The notes beneath the pieces are model-generated. The model had not been told where the DNA came from. It did not search any database and saw nothing but the letters and a program-made list of their open reading frames with translations. A program made the position numbers and the translations under genes. A DNA stretch of 64,000 nt, from positions 3,720,001 through 3,784,000 of the forward strand of contig NZ_SHKY01000001.1 in the NCBI RefSeq assembly GCF_004217545.1. The letters run 5' to 3'. The first letter of the stretch is position 1, and every line of letters starts with the position of its first letter. Positions 53,762 through 62,669 of the stretch are shown piece after piece. Source of the DNA: Krasilnikovia cinnamomea (GTDB lineage Bacteria > Actinomycetota > Actinomycetes > Mycobacteriales > Micromonosporaceae).

Positions 53762-54919
53762 ATGGTCGCAGAGAGCACCGTGGGCCTCGGCGCCTCCGCG
53801 GAGAAGGCCGCCCTGATCGCCGGGCAGTACGCCGAGGCGGCGGACGCGGCGCGGGTGCTTCCGGCGGAGGTGGCCGAGGCGCTCGCCGCCGCCGGATTCG
53901 CGCGCCACTTCGTGCCCGGCCGGTGGGGCGGCTCGGACGGCGCCGTCGCCGACCTGCTCGAGGCGGCGGCGACGGTGGGACGCGCCTGCCCGTCCGCGGC
54001 GTGGTGCGCCGCGGTGGCCGCGGGCGCGGCGCGGATGGGCGTGTTCCTGCCTCGCGACGGGCAGGCCGAGCTGTGGGCGCAGGGCCCGGACAGTGTGGTG
54101 GTGGGCGCGCTCGTGCCCTCAGGAGAGTGCCGTCCCGTGCCGGGTGGGTGGGTGCTGAGCGGCACGTGGCCCTCCACGAGCGCGGTGGACCACTCGGACT
54201 GGGCGCTGGTGGCGGTGCCGGTACGGACCGATGCCCAGGCCCGGATCTTCTTCTTCGCCGTCCCGCGCAAGGACTACGGCGTCACGGACAGCTGGTTCAC
54301 GGTGGGGATGCGGGGCACCGGCAGCAACACGCTGACCATGCACGAGGTGTTCGTGCCCGCCCACCGGGTGTTCGACCGGGAGGCCATGCTCCGCGGGCAG
54401 GCGGTGGACAGCACCGCGCCGTGCCACCGGGTGCCGCTGCGGGCGGTGAGCGGCGTGCTGTTCGCCGCGCCGGCGCTCGGCGCCGCCCGAGGAGCCTTCG
54501 CGGCGTGGTCGGCCTCGATGACCGACCGGTTGGTCGCGCCCGGCGCTGCGCCGGCCCTGCGCTCCCAGGCGCAGCAGGTCGCCGCCCGGTCGGCCGGCGA
54601 GATCGACGCCGCCGAACTGCTGCTGCGCCGCGTCGCCCGCGCCTGCGACCGCGGCGGGCTGTCCCCGGCTGAGGCCGTCCGCATGCCCTACGACTGTGCC
54701 CTCGCGGTGGATCTCCTCGTCGGCGCGGTGGAGCGGGTCTTCCGCGCCGCCGGGTCGAGGGGCCAGTCCACGGCCGGACCGCTGCAGCGGTTGTGGCGCG
54801 ACATCCATTGCCTGTCCACCCACGTCGCGCTGCAGGCCGAGACCGCGGGGGCCGCCTACGGCGACCACCTGCTCGGTGTCGCCGTGCCGCCCGGAACAGT
54901 GCAGGAGAGGGAAAGATGA
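53762..54919 (+). CDS. Acyl-CoA-dehydrogenase-fold flavin monooxygenase (ActVA-ORF5/HpaB-type)
   Basis: A 385-aa member of the ACAD-fold group D flavin monooxygenases, which need a separate flavin reductase. Helical N-terminal domain (residues 1-110), beta domain near 115-205 (WVLSGTWPSTSAVDHSDWAL, FTVGMRGTGSNTLTMHEVFV) and C-terminal four-helix bundle. It lacks the catalytic Glu context of true dehydrogenases as far as I can see. It would hydroxylate an aromatic intermediate. It is first gene of the plus operon and downstream of the SARP-like sites. ATG 53762 is preceded by GAGGTGG; the gene ends in an ATGA overlap. Confidence 0.88.
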   Translation: MVAESTVGLGASAEKAALIAGQYAEAADAARVLPAEVAEALAAAGFARHFVPGRWGGSDGAVADLLEAAATVGRACPSAAWCAAVAAGAARMGVFLPRDGQAELWAQGPDSVVVGALVPSGECRPVPGGWVLSGTWPSTSAVDHSDWALVAVPVRTDAQARIFFFAVPRKDYGVTDSWFTVGMRGTGSNTLTMHEVFVPAHRVFDREAMLRGQAVDSTAPCHRVPLRAVSGVLFAAPALGAARGAFAAWSASMTDRLVAPGAAPALRSQAQQVAARSAGEIDAAELLLRRVARACDRGGLSPAEAVRMPYDCALAVDLLVGAVERVFRAAGSRGQSTAGPLQRLWRDIHCLSTHVALQAETAGAAYGDHLLGVAVPPGTVQERER

Positions 54920-55365
54920 CATTGCCTACCGAGCAGGACGGGACCTTCGTGTCCGCCGAGCTGTACGCCCAGGTACAGCAGTTCTACGCCTTTCAGATGA
55001 ACCTCATCGACGAGCGCGACGCCGAGCGCTGGGCGGACACCTTCACGGAGGACGCGGTCTTCCAGGAGGCGAGCCGGATGGACCCGCTGCACGGCCGCGG
55101 AGCCATCCGGACGTCCGCGCGGGCCAACGCCGATCGCTTCCTGCACAGCGGCGTCCAGCTGCGGCACTGGCTGGGCATGTTGCAGGTGCGGCAGGAGCCC
55201 GACGGCTCGCTGAGGACCCGCTGCTACGCGCTGGCGATGCGCACGCCGACCGGCGGCGAGTTGGACGTCTTCGTCAGCGTGGTGTGCCGCGACCACCTCG
55301 TACCCGCCGACGGCGGCTGGCTGGTCGCGCACCGCGACCTGACGCACGACTCCGCCGGCAAGTGA
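54916..55365 (+). CDS. SnoaL/NTF2-like protein (second copy)
   Basis: The 149-aa NTF2-fold protein (SAELYAQVQQFYAFQMNLID, RWADTFTEDAVFQE) is a paralogue of 53063-53500. ATG 54916 overlaps the hydroxylase stop and has GGAGAGGG upstream. SnoaL-like helpers in aromatic polyketide pathways assist cyclisation, hydroxylation or dehydration. Position between oxidoreductases suggests a post-PKS step. Confidence 0.88.
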   Translation: MTLPTEQDGTFVSAELYAQVQQFYAFQMNLIDERDAERWADTFTEDAVFQEASRMDPLHGRGAIRTSARANADRFLHSGVQLRHWLGMLQVRQEPDGSLRTRCYALAMRTPTGGELDVFVSVVCRDHLVPADGGWLVAHRDLTHDSAGK

Positions 55366-55420
55366 TCGCAGGAACCGTCCCGGCGCGGCCGAGCGCCGGA
55401 CCGAGAGGAGCACTGACGCC

Positions 55421-56506
55421 GTGAGGCTGGGCATCGTCTTCTTCCCCACCGTCGGACCGCAGGACAGGCCGGCGCAGCAGTATTTCTCCGAGGCACTCCA
55501 GCTCGTCGACCTGGCGGAGGAGCTCGGCTTCCATCACGTCAAGATGGTCGAGCACTACTTCTTCCCGTACGGCGGGTACAGCCCGGACCCGGTCACCTTC
55601 CTGGCCGCGGCGGCGGGCCGCACCCGACGGGTACGGCTGGGCACCAGCGCCACGATCCCGGCGTTCGTGCACCCGGTGAAGCTGGCCGGCAAGCTGGCCA
55701 TGCTCGACAACATCTCGAACGGCCGGGTGGACGCCGCCTTCGGCCGGGCCTTCCTGCCCGACGAGTTCAAGGCGTTCGGGATCCCGATGGACGAGAGCCG
55801 GGCCCGGTTCACCGAGAGCGTCCGGGCGGTGCAGCTGCTCTGGACCACCGAGGATGCGGTCTTCGAGGGCACCTTCCACAAGTTCGGCCCGGTCACCCTG
55901 CTGCCGAGGCCGGTGCAGCAGCCCCACCCGCCGATCTTCGTGACGTCCGCGCGCAGCCTCGACTCCGTGCGCGAGGCGGCCGAGGTGGGCCACCACCTGC
56001 AGACCGTGCCGAACGCCATGACGGTCGAGGAGCTGTCCGAGCGGGTCGAGCTGTTCCGATCCTCGTGGCGGGCCAGCGGACATCCCGGCACCGGGCAGAT
56101 CCACCTGACGTACCCCTGCGTGGTGGCGGCGGATCCCGCGGAGGCGCGCCGCAAGGCGAAGTACGACGAGGAGCGCAACACCGCCGCGATCAGCGCCGCG
56201 GTGAGCGCGTGGCGCACGACGAGCAGTACGGCGTACCCCGGCTACGAGAAGCTCGCGGACATCGGCAAGCGGGCCACCTTCGAGGAGAAGCTGGCCGACA
56301 ACAAGCTCCTGGTCGGTTCGCCGGACGAGGTACGCGGGCAGCTCGGGGACATCGCGCAGCGCTACGGCGACGACCTGACGCTGAGCCTCGGCATCCACTC
56401 GGGCCACCTCGACGTCGAGGACGCCGCCACCACCCTGCGGTTGCTCGCCGAGCAGGTGCTGCCCAAGCTCGACAACGACCCGTTCGCAGCGGAGGAGCGG
56501 CGATGA
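55421..56506 (+). CDS. LLM-class (luciferase-like) flavin-dependent oxidoreductase
   Basis: A 361-aa luciferase-like TIM-barrel protein: FPTVGPQDRPAQQYFSEALQ, HHVKMVEHYFFPYGGYSPDP, GTSATIPAFVHPVKLAGKLA and VGSPDEV. It uses FMNH2 or F420H2. The start GTG 55421 has GAGAGGAG 9 bp upstream. It overlaps the next gene by ATGA. It is likely a tailoring oxygenase or reductase in the cluster. Confidence 0.9.
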   Translation: MRLGIVFFPTVGPQDRPAQQYFSEALQLVDLAEELGFHHVKMVEHYFFPYGGYSPDPVTFLAAAAGRTRRVRLGTSATIPAFVHPVKLAGKLAMLDNISNGRVDAAFGRAFLPDEFKAFGIPMDESRARFTESVRAVQLLWTTEDAVFEGTFHKFGPVTLLPRPVQQPHPPIFVTSARSLDSVREAAEVGHHLQTVPNAMTVEELSERVELFRSSWRASGHPGTGQIHLTYPCVVAADPAEARRKAKYDEERNTAAISAAVSAWRTTSSTAYPGYEKLADIGKRATFEEKLADNKLLVGSPDEVRGQLGDIAQRYGDDLTLSLGIHSGHLDVEDAATTLRLLAEQVLPKLDNDPFAAEERR

Positions 56507-57444
56507 GCACCACCACGCCCCGGGTGGTCACGGTCATCGGAGCCGGCACGATCGGCCTCGGATGGGTCACGCTGTTCCTGGCCCACGGGCACCGGGTCCG
56601 GGTGAACAGCACCCGGCCCGACGTCGAACCGTCGGTGCGGGAGGCGGTGCGCCTGCTCGCCCCCGGCCTGCCGGGAGCGCACCCGGACCCGGCGGAGCTG
56701 CTCGAGCGCCTGGAGGTGGTGCCCGACCTCGAGCGGGCGGTGGACGGCGCCGACGTGGTGCAGGAGAACACCCCGGAGAACCTGGAGCTCAAGCAGGAGC
56801 TGTTCGCCCGGCTCGGCAAGGCCGCCGCCCCGCACACGCTGCTGCTGTCGTCGACGTCGACGCTGCTGCCCGAGGCGCTCGGCGCCCGGATGGCGGATCC
56901 GTCCCGGGTGCTCGTCGGCCATCCCTTCAACCCGCCCCACGTCGTACCCCTGGTCGAGGTGGTCGCCGCCGCGCACACCGACCCGGCGGCGTTGCAGAGC
57001 ACCGTCGACTTCTACCGCGGGTCGGGCAAGGTGCCGATCGTGCTGCGCAAGCCCATCGCCGCGTTCGTCGCCAACCGCCTGCAGTCCGCGTTGCTGCAGG
57101 AGAGCATCCACCTCGTCCGGGAGGGCGTGGTGACCGTCGAGGAGCTGGACGCGGTCGTGACCAACTCCATCGGCCTGCGGTGGGCCACCATGGGACCGTT
57201 CCAGTCGTTCCACCTCGGCGGCGGGCTGGGCGGGCTGCGCAAGTGGCTGACGACGCTGGGCGCCGGCCTGCAGAAGGGCTGGGAGGGCCTGGGCCGCCCG
57301 GTGCTCGACGAGGACACCATCGAACTGTTGCTCGCCCAGGCGGACGACGCCTTCGGCGCGCACCGGTACGACGAGCTCGTCGCCCGCCGGGACCGGCTAC
57401 AGAGGACCGTGCTGGAAGCGCTGCGGGACGCGGAGACCAGCTGA
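56503..57444 (+). CDS. 3-hydroxyacyl-CoA dehydrogenase-like reductase (ActVI-ORF1/RED1-like)
   Basis: A 313-aa two-domain NAD(P)-dependent dehydrogenase: Rossmann motif GAGTIGLGW (about 13-21), VVQENTPENLELKQELFA, SSTSTLLPEAL, VGHPFNPPHVVPLVEVV, and a C-terminal helical domain (KPIAAFVANRLQSALLQE, LRWATMGPFQSFHLGGG). Catalytic His in GHPFNPP and Glu in VEVV are present. RED1 homologues set the C-3 stereocentre of benzoisochromanequinones such as actinorhodin, so a related role is plausible here. ATG 56503 overlaps the LLM stop. Confidence 0.88.
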   Translation: MSTTTPRVVTVIGAGTIGLGWVTLFLAHGHRVRVNSTRPDVEPSVREAVRLLAPGLPGAHPDPAELLERLEVVPDLERAVDGADVVQENTPENLELKQELFARLGKAAAPHTLLLSSTSTLLPEALGARMADPSRVLVGHPFNPPHVVPLVEVVAAAHTDPAALQSTVDFYRGSGKVPIVLRKPIAAFVANRLQSALLQESIHLVREGVVTVEELDAVVTNSIGLRWATMGPFQSFHLGGGLGGLRKWLTTLGAGLQKGWEGLGRPVLDEDTIELLLAQADDAFGAHRYDELVARRDRLQRTVLEALRDAETS

Positions 57445-57487
57445 CCTCGTGCGGGCGCCGCCCGCCCACGTCCCGGGAGGGGGATCC

Positions 57488-58834
57488 GTGTTTTCCGATC
57501 TATCGGAGTTCGACGCCTGGCTCGCGGACCGGCGCGCCGCGACGGCCTACGACGTCACCGTCGCGGGGCTCGACGGACTCGACGGGTGGCGTACCGAGCC
57601 GGAGACCGGCGACCTGGTCCATCGCACCGGCGGCTTCTTCACGGTGACCGGCATCCAGGTGGAGACGGACCACCGGGAGGTGGCCTCCTGGACGCAGCCC
57701 ATCATCGTGCAGCGGGAGGTCGGCATCCTTGGCCTGGCCGTACGGCGGGTCGGCGGTGTCCTGCACTGCCTGCTGCAGGCCAAGATGGAGCCCGGCAATG
57801 TGAACGGCCTGCAGCTCTCGCCCACCGTGCAGGCCACGCGGAGCAACTACCGCCGGGTGCACCGCGGGCACGCCGTTCCCTACCTGGAATACTTCCTGGC
57901 CCCGCGGCGCGGGCGGGTCGTGTTCGACGCGCTGCAGTCCGAACAGGGCTCGTGGTTCCTGGGCAAGCGCAACCGCAACATGGTCGTCGAGGTGGACGAG
58001 GCGCCGCCGCTGCGGGACAACTTCTGCTGGCTGAGCCTCGACCAGCTCCGCGAGCTCCTGCGCCGCGACAACGTGGTCAACATGGACTCCCGTAGCGTGC
58101 TCGCCGGCCTGGCACCGCCGGGGCCGGCCGGGGCGGCGGAGGACGCTGCCGCCCTGCACACCCGGGCCCAGCTGCTGAGCTGGTTCACCGAGGCCAAGAC
58201 CCGCTACCGGCTGGAGCGCCGGGTCATCCCGCTGGCCCGGGTGCGCGACTGGACCCGGTCGCCGGAGGAGATCCGCCACGACTCCGGCGAGTTCTTCAGG
58301 ATCATCGGGGTCGACGTGCAGGCCGGCTTCCGGGAGGTGGCGCGGTGGTCCCAGCCCATGCTCGCGCCGGCCTCCCGCGGCGTCAGCGCCTTCGTCGCCC
58401 GGTGGATCCGCGGCGCACTGCACCTGCTCGTGCACGCGCAGACCGAGGCGGGCACCGGCGATCTGGTCGAGATGTCGCCCACGGTCAACTGCGCGCCCGC
58501 GAACTACCGGCTGCTGGGCGGCGACCGGCGACCGAGGTTCCTCGACTACGTGCTGTCCGTGCCGCGGGAGCGCCGCATGGTCGACGTGATCCACTCGGAG
58601 GAGGGCGGGCGGTTCTACCACGCGGAGAACCGCTACCTGGTCGTCCTCGCCGACGACGACTTCCCGGTCGACGTGCCGGAGGACTTCGTCTGGATGACCA
58701 TCGACCAGCTCACCGCGTTCGTCCAGTACGGCAACCATGTGAACGTCTCCGCCCGTTCGATCCTGAGCTGCCTCGCGGCGGGCGCCGGCCGGCACGAGGA
58801 GCGCGACGCCGGCCTGGTGGGTGAGCGGCGGTGA
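57488..58834 (+). CDS. NDP-hexose 2,3-dehydratase
   Basis: A 448-aa protein of two related halves (about residues 1-215 and 225-435), each with FFxx(T/I)G(I/V)xV, REVxxWxQP and NYRR/NYRL and a SEQGSWF/SEEGGRF motif. This is the TylX3/SnogH/UrdS-type 2,3-dehydratase that removes C2-OH from NDP-4-keto-6-deoxyglucose. The start GTG 57488 follows GGGAGGGGG; the frame upstream to 57449 is discarded. It overlaps the next gene by GTGA. Confidence 0.93.
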   Translation: MFSDLSEFDAWLADRRAATAYDVTVAGLDGLDGWRTEPETGDLVHRTGGFFTVTGIQVETDHREVASWTQPIIVQREVGILGLAVRRVGGVLHCLLQAKMEPGNVNGLQLSPTVQATRSNYRRVHRGHAVPYLEYFLAPRRGRVVFDALQSEQGSWFLGKRNRNMVVEVDEAPPLRDNFCWLSLDQLRELLRRDNVVNMDSRSVLAGLAPPGPAGAAEDAAALHTRAQLLSWFTEAKTRYRLERRVIPLARVRDWTRSPEEIRHDSGEFFRIIGVDVQAGFREVARWSQPMLAPASRGVSAFVARWIRGALHLLVHAQTEAGTGDLVEMSPTVNCAPANYRLLGGDRRPRFLDYVLSVPRERRMVDVIHSEEGGRFYHAENRYLVVLADDDFPVDVPEDFVWMTIDQLTAFVQYGNHVNVSARSILSCLAAGAGRHEERDAGLVGERR

Positions 58835-59814
58835 CCGGGCGCCCGCTCCGCCTTGGCGTGCTCGGGTGCGCCGACATCGCCGTGCGGCGGGTGCTTCCCG
58901 CTGTCGCTGCGTCGCCTTCGCTGGCACTGGTGGCCGTGGGCAGCCGCGACCCGGACCGGGGCCGGGCGGTCACCGGCCGATTCGGCGGCGAAGCGGTCGA
59001 GGGGTACGACGCCGTCCTCGAACGCTCCGACGTCGATGCTGTCTACGTTCCGCTGCCCGCCGCGCTGCACCACGAGTGGGTGTGCCGGGCGATCCGGGCG
59101 GGCAAGCACGTGCTGGCCGAGAAGCCGCTCACCACCACCCTCGCGGAGACCGAGGAGGCGGTCGCGCTGGCCCGGGACGCCGGGCTGGTGCTGCGGGAGA
59201 ACTTCATGTTCGTCCACCACAGCCAGCACCGGCACGTCCGCGCCCTGATCGCCGACGGGGCCGTCGGGCGGGTACGTGCCGTCACGGCCAGGTTCGCCGT
59301 GCCGCCGCGACCGCCGGGTGACATCCGCCTCCAGCGGCACCTCGGCGGCGGTGCGCTCAACGACGTCGGGGTCTATCCGCTGCGGGCCGCCCAGCTGCTC
59401 CTCGGGCCGGAGCTGACCGTGCGGACCGCCGAACTCGACGTCGACGAGCGGCTCGGCGTCGACCTCGGCGGCCGCGTGCTCGTCCAGGGCCCGGACGACA
59501 TGTCCGCGCATCTCACCTTCGGCATGGCACACGACTACACCTCCCGGTACGAGGTTGACGGGGACCTCGGCCGGATCCGGCTCGACCACGCCTTCACCCC
59601 CGCCGCCACCCACCGGCCGACGGTGCACGTGGAGCGGCAGGGGACGGTGCGCGAAGTGGTCCTGCCGGCGGACGACCAGTGCAGCAACACCCTGGCCGCC
59701 TTCGCGCGGGCCGTACGGCGGGGGCCACTCGTCGACGACAGCATCGTCACCCAGGCCGGGCTCGTCGAGGCCGGCCGGCAAGCCGCGCACGACCGGGCAC
59801 AGGCGCTCCGGTGA
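58831..59814 (+). CDS. NDP-hexose 3-ketoreductase (Gfo/Idh/MocA family)
   Basis: A 327-aa oxidoreductase with N-terminal Rossmann fold GVLGCADIA (about 9-17), the EKPL motif (97-100) and the helix GGGALNDVGVYPLRAAQLLL. Such enzymes reduce the 3-keto group left by the 2,3-dehydratase, giving NDP-4-keto-2,6-dideoxyhexose. GTG 58831 overlaps the previous stop. Confidence 0.92.
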   Translation: MTGRPLRLGVLGCADIAVRRVLPAVAASPSLALVAVGSRDPDRGRAVTGRFGGEAVEGYDAVLERSDVDAVYVPLPAALHHEWVCRAIRAGKHVLAEKPLTTTLAETEEAVALARDAGLVLRENFMFVHHSQHRHVRALIADGAVGRVRAVTARFAVPPRPPGDIRLQRHLGGGALNDVGVYPLRAAQLLLGPELTVRTAELDVDERLGVDLGGRVLVQGPDDMSAHLTFGMAHDYTSRYEVDGDLGRIRLDHAFTPAATHRPTVHVERQGTVREVVLPADDQCSNTLAAFARAVRRGPLVDDSIVTQAGLVEAGRQAAHDRAQALR

Positions 59815-59847
59815 GCGGGGAAACGTCGCGGATCGGATAGGGGAAGA

Positions 59848-61146
59848 ATGGACAACCAGAAGCGCGAGATCCTTTCGCTCGTGCGCGACTACCACGAGAG
59901 CCGTGCCGGGGGTGAGTTCACGCCCGGCGAGACGCAGCTGCTGGCCTCCGGCGCGACGCTCGACGCCGACGACCGGGTCGCCCTGGTCGAGGCCGCCCTG
60001 GAAATGCGCATCGCGGCGGGCGTCAGCTCGCAGCGCTTCGAGCGCGAGTTCGCCCGCTACTTCGGGCTGCGCAAGGCACACCTGACCAACTCGGGCTCGT
60101 CGGCGAACCTGCTCGCGCTCAGCGCGTTGACCTCACCGCAGCTGGAGGAGCATCGGCTGCGGCCGGGCGACGAGGTCGTCACCGTGGCGGCCGGCTTTCC
60201 CACGACCGTCAATCCGATCATCAACAACGGCCTGGTGCCGGTCTTCGTCGACATCGAGCTGGGCACCTACAACACGACGCCCGAGCGGGTCGCCGCCGCG
60301 ATCGGGCCCCGCACCAGGGCCATCATGATCGCGCACTCGCTGGGCAACCCGTACGCCGTCGAGGAGATGGCGCAGCTCGCCGAGGACAGGAACCTGTTCC
60401 TCATCGAGGACAACTGCGACGCGGTCGGCACGACCTACCGGGGCCGGCTGACCGGCACCTTCGGCGACCTGGCGACCACGAGCTTCTACCCCGCGCACCA
60501 CATCACCATGGGCGAGGGGGGTTGCGTGCTCACGGACAACCTCGCGCTGGCCCGGATCGTCGAGTCCATCCGCGACTGGGGACGGGACTGCTGGTGTGAG
60601 CCCGGGCAGGACAACAAGTGCCTCAAGCGCTTCGACCACCAGCTGGGCACGTTGCCGCGTGGCTACGACCACAAGTACATCTTCTCCCACGTGGGATACA
60701 ACCTGAAGTCGACCGACCTGCAGGCGGCGCTGGGACTCAGCCAGCTCCAGCGGGTGACGGACTTCGGCACGGTACGGCGCCGCAACTGGGCGCGCCTGCG
60801 GGAGATCGTCGACGGGCTGCCGGGACTCATCCTGCCCGAGCCGACCCCGGGCAGCGACCCCAGCTGGTTCGGCTTCGTGCTCACCGTCGACCCGGAGGCC
60901 TCGTACACCCGGCAGGCGCTGGTGGATCATCTCGAGTCGCGGCGGATCAGCACGCGCCGGTTCTTCGGCGGCAACCTCACCCGGCACCCGGCCTACGCCG
61001 ACGTGCAGTACCGCGTGGCCGGCCCGTTGGACAACAGCGATGTCGTCACCGAGCACACCTTCTGGGTGGGCGTGTACCCGAGTCTCACCGTCGAGATGGT
61101 GGACTACATCGGCGAGACGATCCGGGACTTCGTGCTCAAGCGCTAG
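59848..61146 (+). CDS. PLP/[2Fe-2S] NDP-4-keto-2,6-dideoxyhexose 3-dehydratase (E1/SpnQ-like)
   Basis: A 432-aa DegT-fold enzyme in which the Schiff-base Lys is replaced by His in SFYPAHHITMGEGG (His218). A Cys cluster CWCEPGQDNKC (Cys248, 250, 258) matches the [2Fe-2S] site of Yersinia E1 and SpnQ. It removes the C3-OH to give 2,3,6-trideoxy sugars, using a ferredoxin/reductase partner not found in the window. ATG 59848 has GGGGAAG upstream. It is last in the plus operon and ends at a terminator. E1, SpnQ and UrdQ/LanQ are its close functional relatives. Confidence 0.95.
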   Translation: MDNQKREILSLVRDYHESRAGGEFTPGETQLLASGATLDADDRVALVEAALEMRIAAGVSSQRFEREFARYFGLRKAHLTNSGSSANLLALSALTSPQLEEHRLRPGDEVVTVAAGFPTTVNPIINNGLVPVFVDIELGTYNTTPERVAAAIGPRTRAIMIAHSLGNPYAVEEMAQLAEDRNLFLIEDNCDAVGTTYRGRLTGTFGDLATTSFYPAHHITMGEGGCVLTDNLALARIVESIRDWGRDCWCEPGQDNKCLKRFDHQLGTLPRGYDHKYIFSHVGYNLKSTDLQAALGLSQLQRVTDFGTVRRRNWARLREIVDGLPGLILPEPTPGSDPSWFGFVLTVDPEASYTRQALVDHLESRRISTRRFFGGNLTRHPAYADVQYRVAGPLDNSDVVTEHTFWVGVYPSLTVEMVDYIGETIRDFVLKR

Positions 61147-61166
61147 ACCGGCGTCCCGGCACGAAG

Positions 61167-61196
61167 AAGCCCGCCGGCCCCGGGGCCGGCGGGCTT
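61167..61196. terminator. Intrinsic terminator between convergent genes
   Basis: A 15-bp stem AAGCCCGCCGGCCCC / GGGGCCGGCGGGCTT with no loop bases seen; it serves both the dehydratase gene and the SARP gene. Confidence 0.78.
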
Positions 61197-61208
61197 GCCC
61201 GTCCGTAC

Positions 61209-61973
61209 CTACTCCAGCAGCTGCCGGTGCAGCTCCTGGATCTCCGGTGACGGGTCGATGCCCAGCTCGTCGCCGAGGGTCCGGCGCAGATGGTGGTAGA
61301 CGCCGAGCGCGTCACTGCGTCGTCCGCAGCGGTCCAGCACCTGCATCAGCCGCTGGTGGAACCACTCGTCCAGGGGGTACTGCGCCACGGTGGAGCGCAG
61401 CTCACCGACCAGCTCCCGGTGCATGCCCAGCTCGAGCTCCGCCTCGATCGCCATCTGCAGCGCGGTACGGCGCTGCTCCTGCAGGTCGACGACGTGGGCC
61501 GTGAGCTGGGGACCGAGCTTGACGTTGGCGAGCGCGTTCTCCGTCCACAGGGCCAGGGCGGCGCGCAGGTTCGCGGACGCCTCGGCGAAGTTCCCCTGCA
61601 TGAAGTGCGCCCGGCCGGTACGGCGCAGCTCCGCGAAGCTGTCCAGGTCCACCTGGCCCGGCCGGAGCCGGAGGATGTACCCGGGCGACTGCGTGATCAG
61701 CATGTTGCCGTCGGCGCCGTCGCCGAGGCCTTCCCGTTCGATGAGCCGGCGCAGCTGGTAGACGTACGTCTGGATCGTGGTGAGCGCGCTGCGAGGCGGC
61801 TCGTCACCCCACAGTTCGTTGATCAGCGACTCGGTCTGCACCGCGCGGTTGGCCCTCATGAGTAACAGCGCCAGCACCTGCAAGACCTTGGGCGTCTTCG
61901 GCGTGCAATCCCGTCCGCCGTTCCAGACCCGCAGCGAACCGAGCGTGACGAACGTGACGTCCTGGTTCTCCAT
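61209..61973 (-). CDS. SARP-family pathway activator
   Basis: The 254-aa product begins MENQDVTFVTLGSLRVWNGG. It has an OmpR-like winged-helix domain (about 8-100: LLMRANRAVQTESLINELWG and TIQTYVYQLRRLIE) and a bacterial transcriptional activator domain (BTAD; residues 105-250). This is the DnrI/ActII-ORF4 layout. The frame upstream to 62126 is open but unlike SARP N-termini, so ATG 61973 is used; a longer form cannot be excluded. It should activate the cluster through the TCGAG repeats at 53639-53684. Confidence 0.92.
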   Translation of the reverse strand: MENQDVTFVTLGSLRVWNGGRDCTPKTPKVLQVLALLLMRANRAVQTESLINELWGDEPPRSALTTIQTYVYQLRRLIEREGLGDGADGNMLITQSPGYILRLRPGQVDLDSFAELRRTGRAHFMQGNFAEASANLRAALALWTENALANVKLGPQLTAHVVDLQEQRRTALQMAIEAELELGMHRELVGELRSTVAQYPLDEWFHQRLMQVLDRCGRRSDALGVYHHLRRTLGDELGIDPSPEIQELHRQLLE

Positions 61974-62623
61974 TGCGGCGCGGTGGCCGTGCTGCCGGGA
62001 TGCGAAGTCGTGCACTGGAAAGTGACTCTTCAAGGAATCCGGCTCGGCGTACAACAAAATAACCCCCGTGTGTTGTTGTGCTGCTGGACAGTTCCGTCGG
62101 CTCGTGCTGTCATCCGGTAAAGGCATGCCTCCGATGCGCTGTGCGGCCCGGGAAAGCGCCCCGCCTCGGCGCTGATGCCGGGCTTCGGACGAGGTTGTGG
62201 TGCCTGGTCAAACGCTTCTTACTTGTCTTCAGTAAAGTTCCGGCGCATGCCACCGGTCAACCCCGTGACGCTGAGTGCGGATTGGTCTCTTTACATAGGA
62301 CTTGACGTTGGCCCGGCGAACGCCCGCCACGGTATCGACCGGACAAGGCGGAGGGCTGCAAACTTTTCGTAACGTCGCAGATCGATGCAGGCCACAGGCC
62401 TGCGAGGTCGTTAACTTTCGCAACGTAGCCAGGCAACCTTACGGCCGCCCATGGCTCTCCACAATGCGCCGAAGAGGCCGAATCCGGTGGGGATAGGGGG
62501 GTTTTCCCCGAGCCTGATCCGGGACGAGTGGGGCCGGGCCGACCGGTCGCCCGGCCGCACTGCAAAGTGAAGTGACGTTCATCGCAGAGGCCCTCGACCA
62601 CCGTCCGTAACCGGTGCGCGGAA
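61974..62623. promoter_or_regulatory. Long upstream region of the SARP gene
   Basis: About 650 bp without a gene, AT-richer than its surroundings. A palindrome GCAGGCC-ACA-GGCCTGC (62387-62403) lies between two direct AACTTT-type repeats (62361-62380 and 62413-62432, both with AACGT). A 5-bp inverted repeat TTACT/AGTAA occurs near 62219-62235. These are candidate regulator sites. Confidence 0.45.
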
Positions 62624-62660
62624 GCCCGGCCGCCGCCTTGGGGGCGGCGGGCGGCCGGGC
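62624..62660. terminator. Intrinsic terminator of metK
   Basis: A GC-rich hairpin with a perfect outer 10-bp stem GCCCGGCCGC / GCGGCCGGGC plus an inner stem, just downstream of the minus-strand metK stop. Confidence 0.7.
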
Positions 62661-62669
62661 GGGGTCGGT

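Noticed and set aside
53508..53908. N-terminal extension of the 53063 SnoaL-like ORF to 281 aa
   Set aside because: It would run through the TCGAG promoter repeats and the start of the divergent hydroxylase; ATG 53500 gives the normal SnoaL length.
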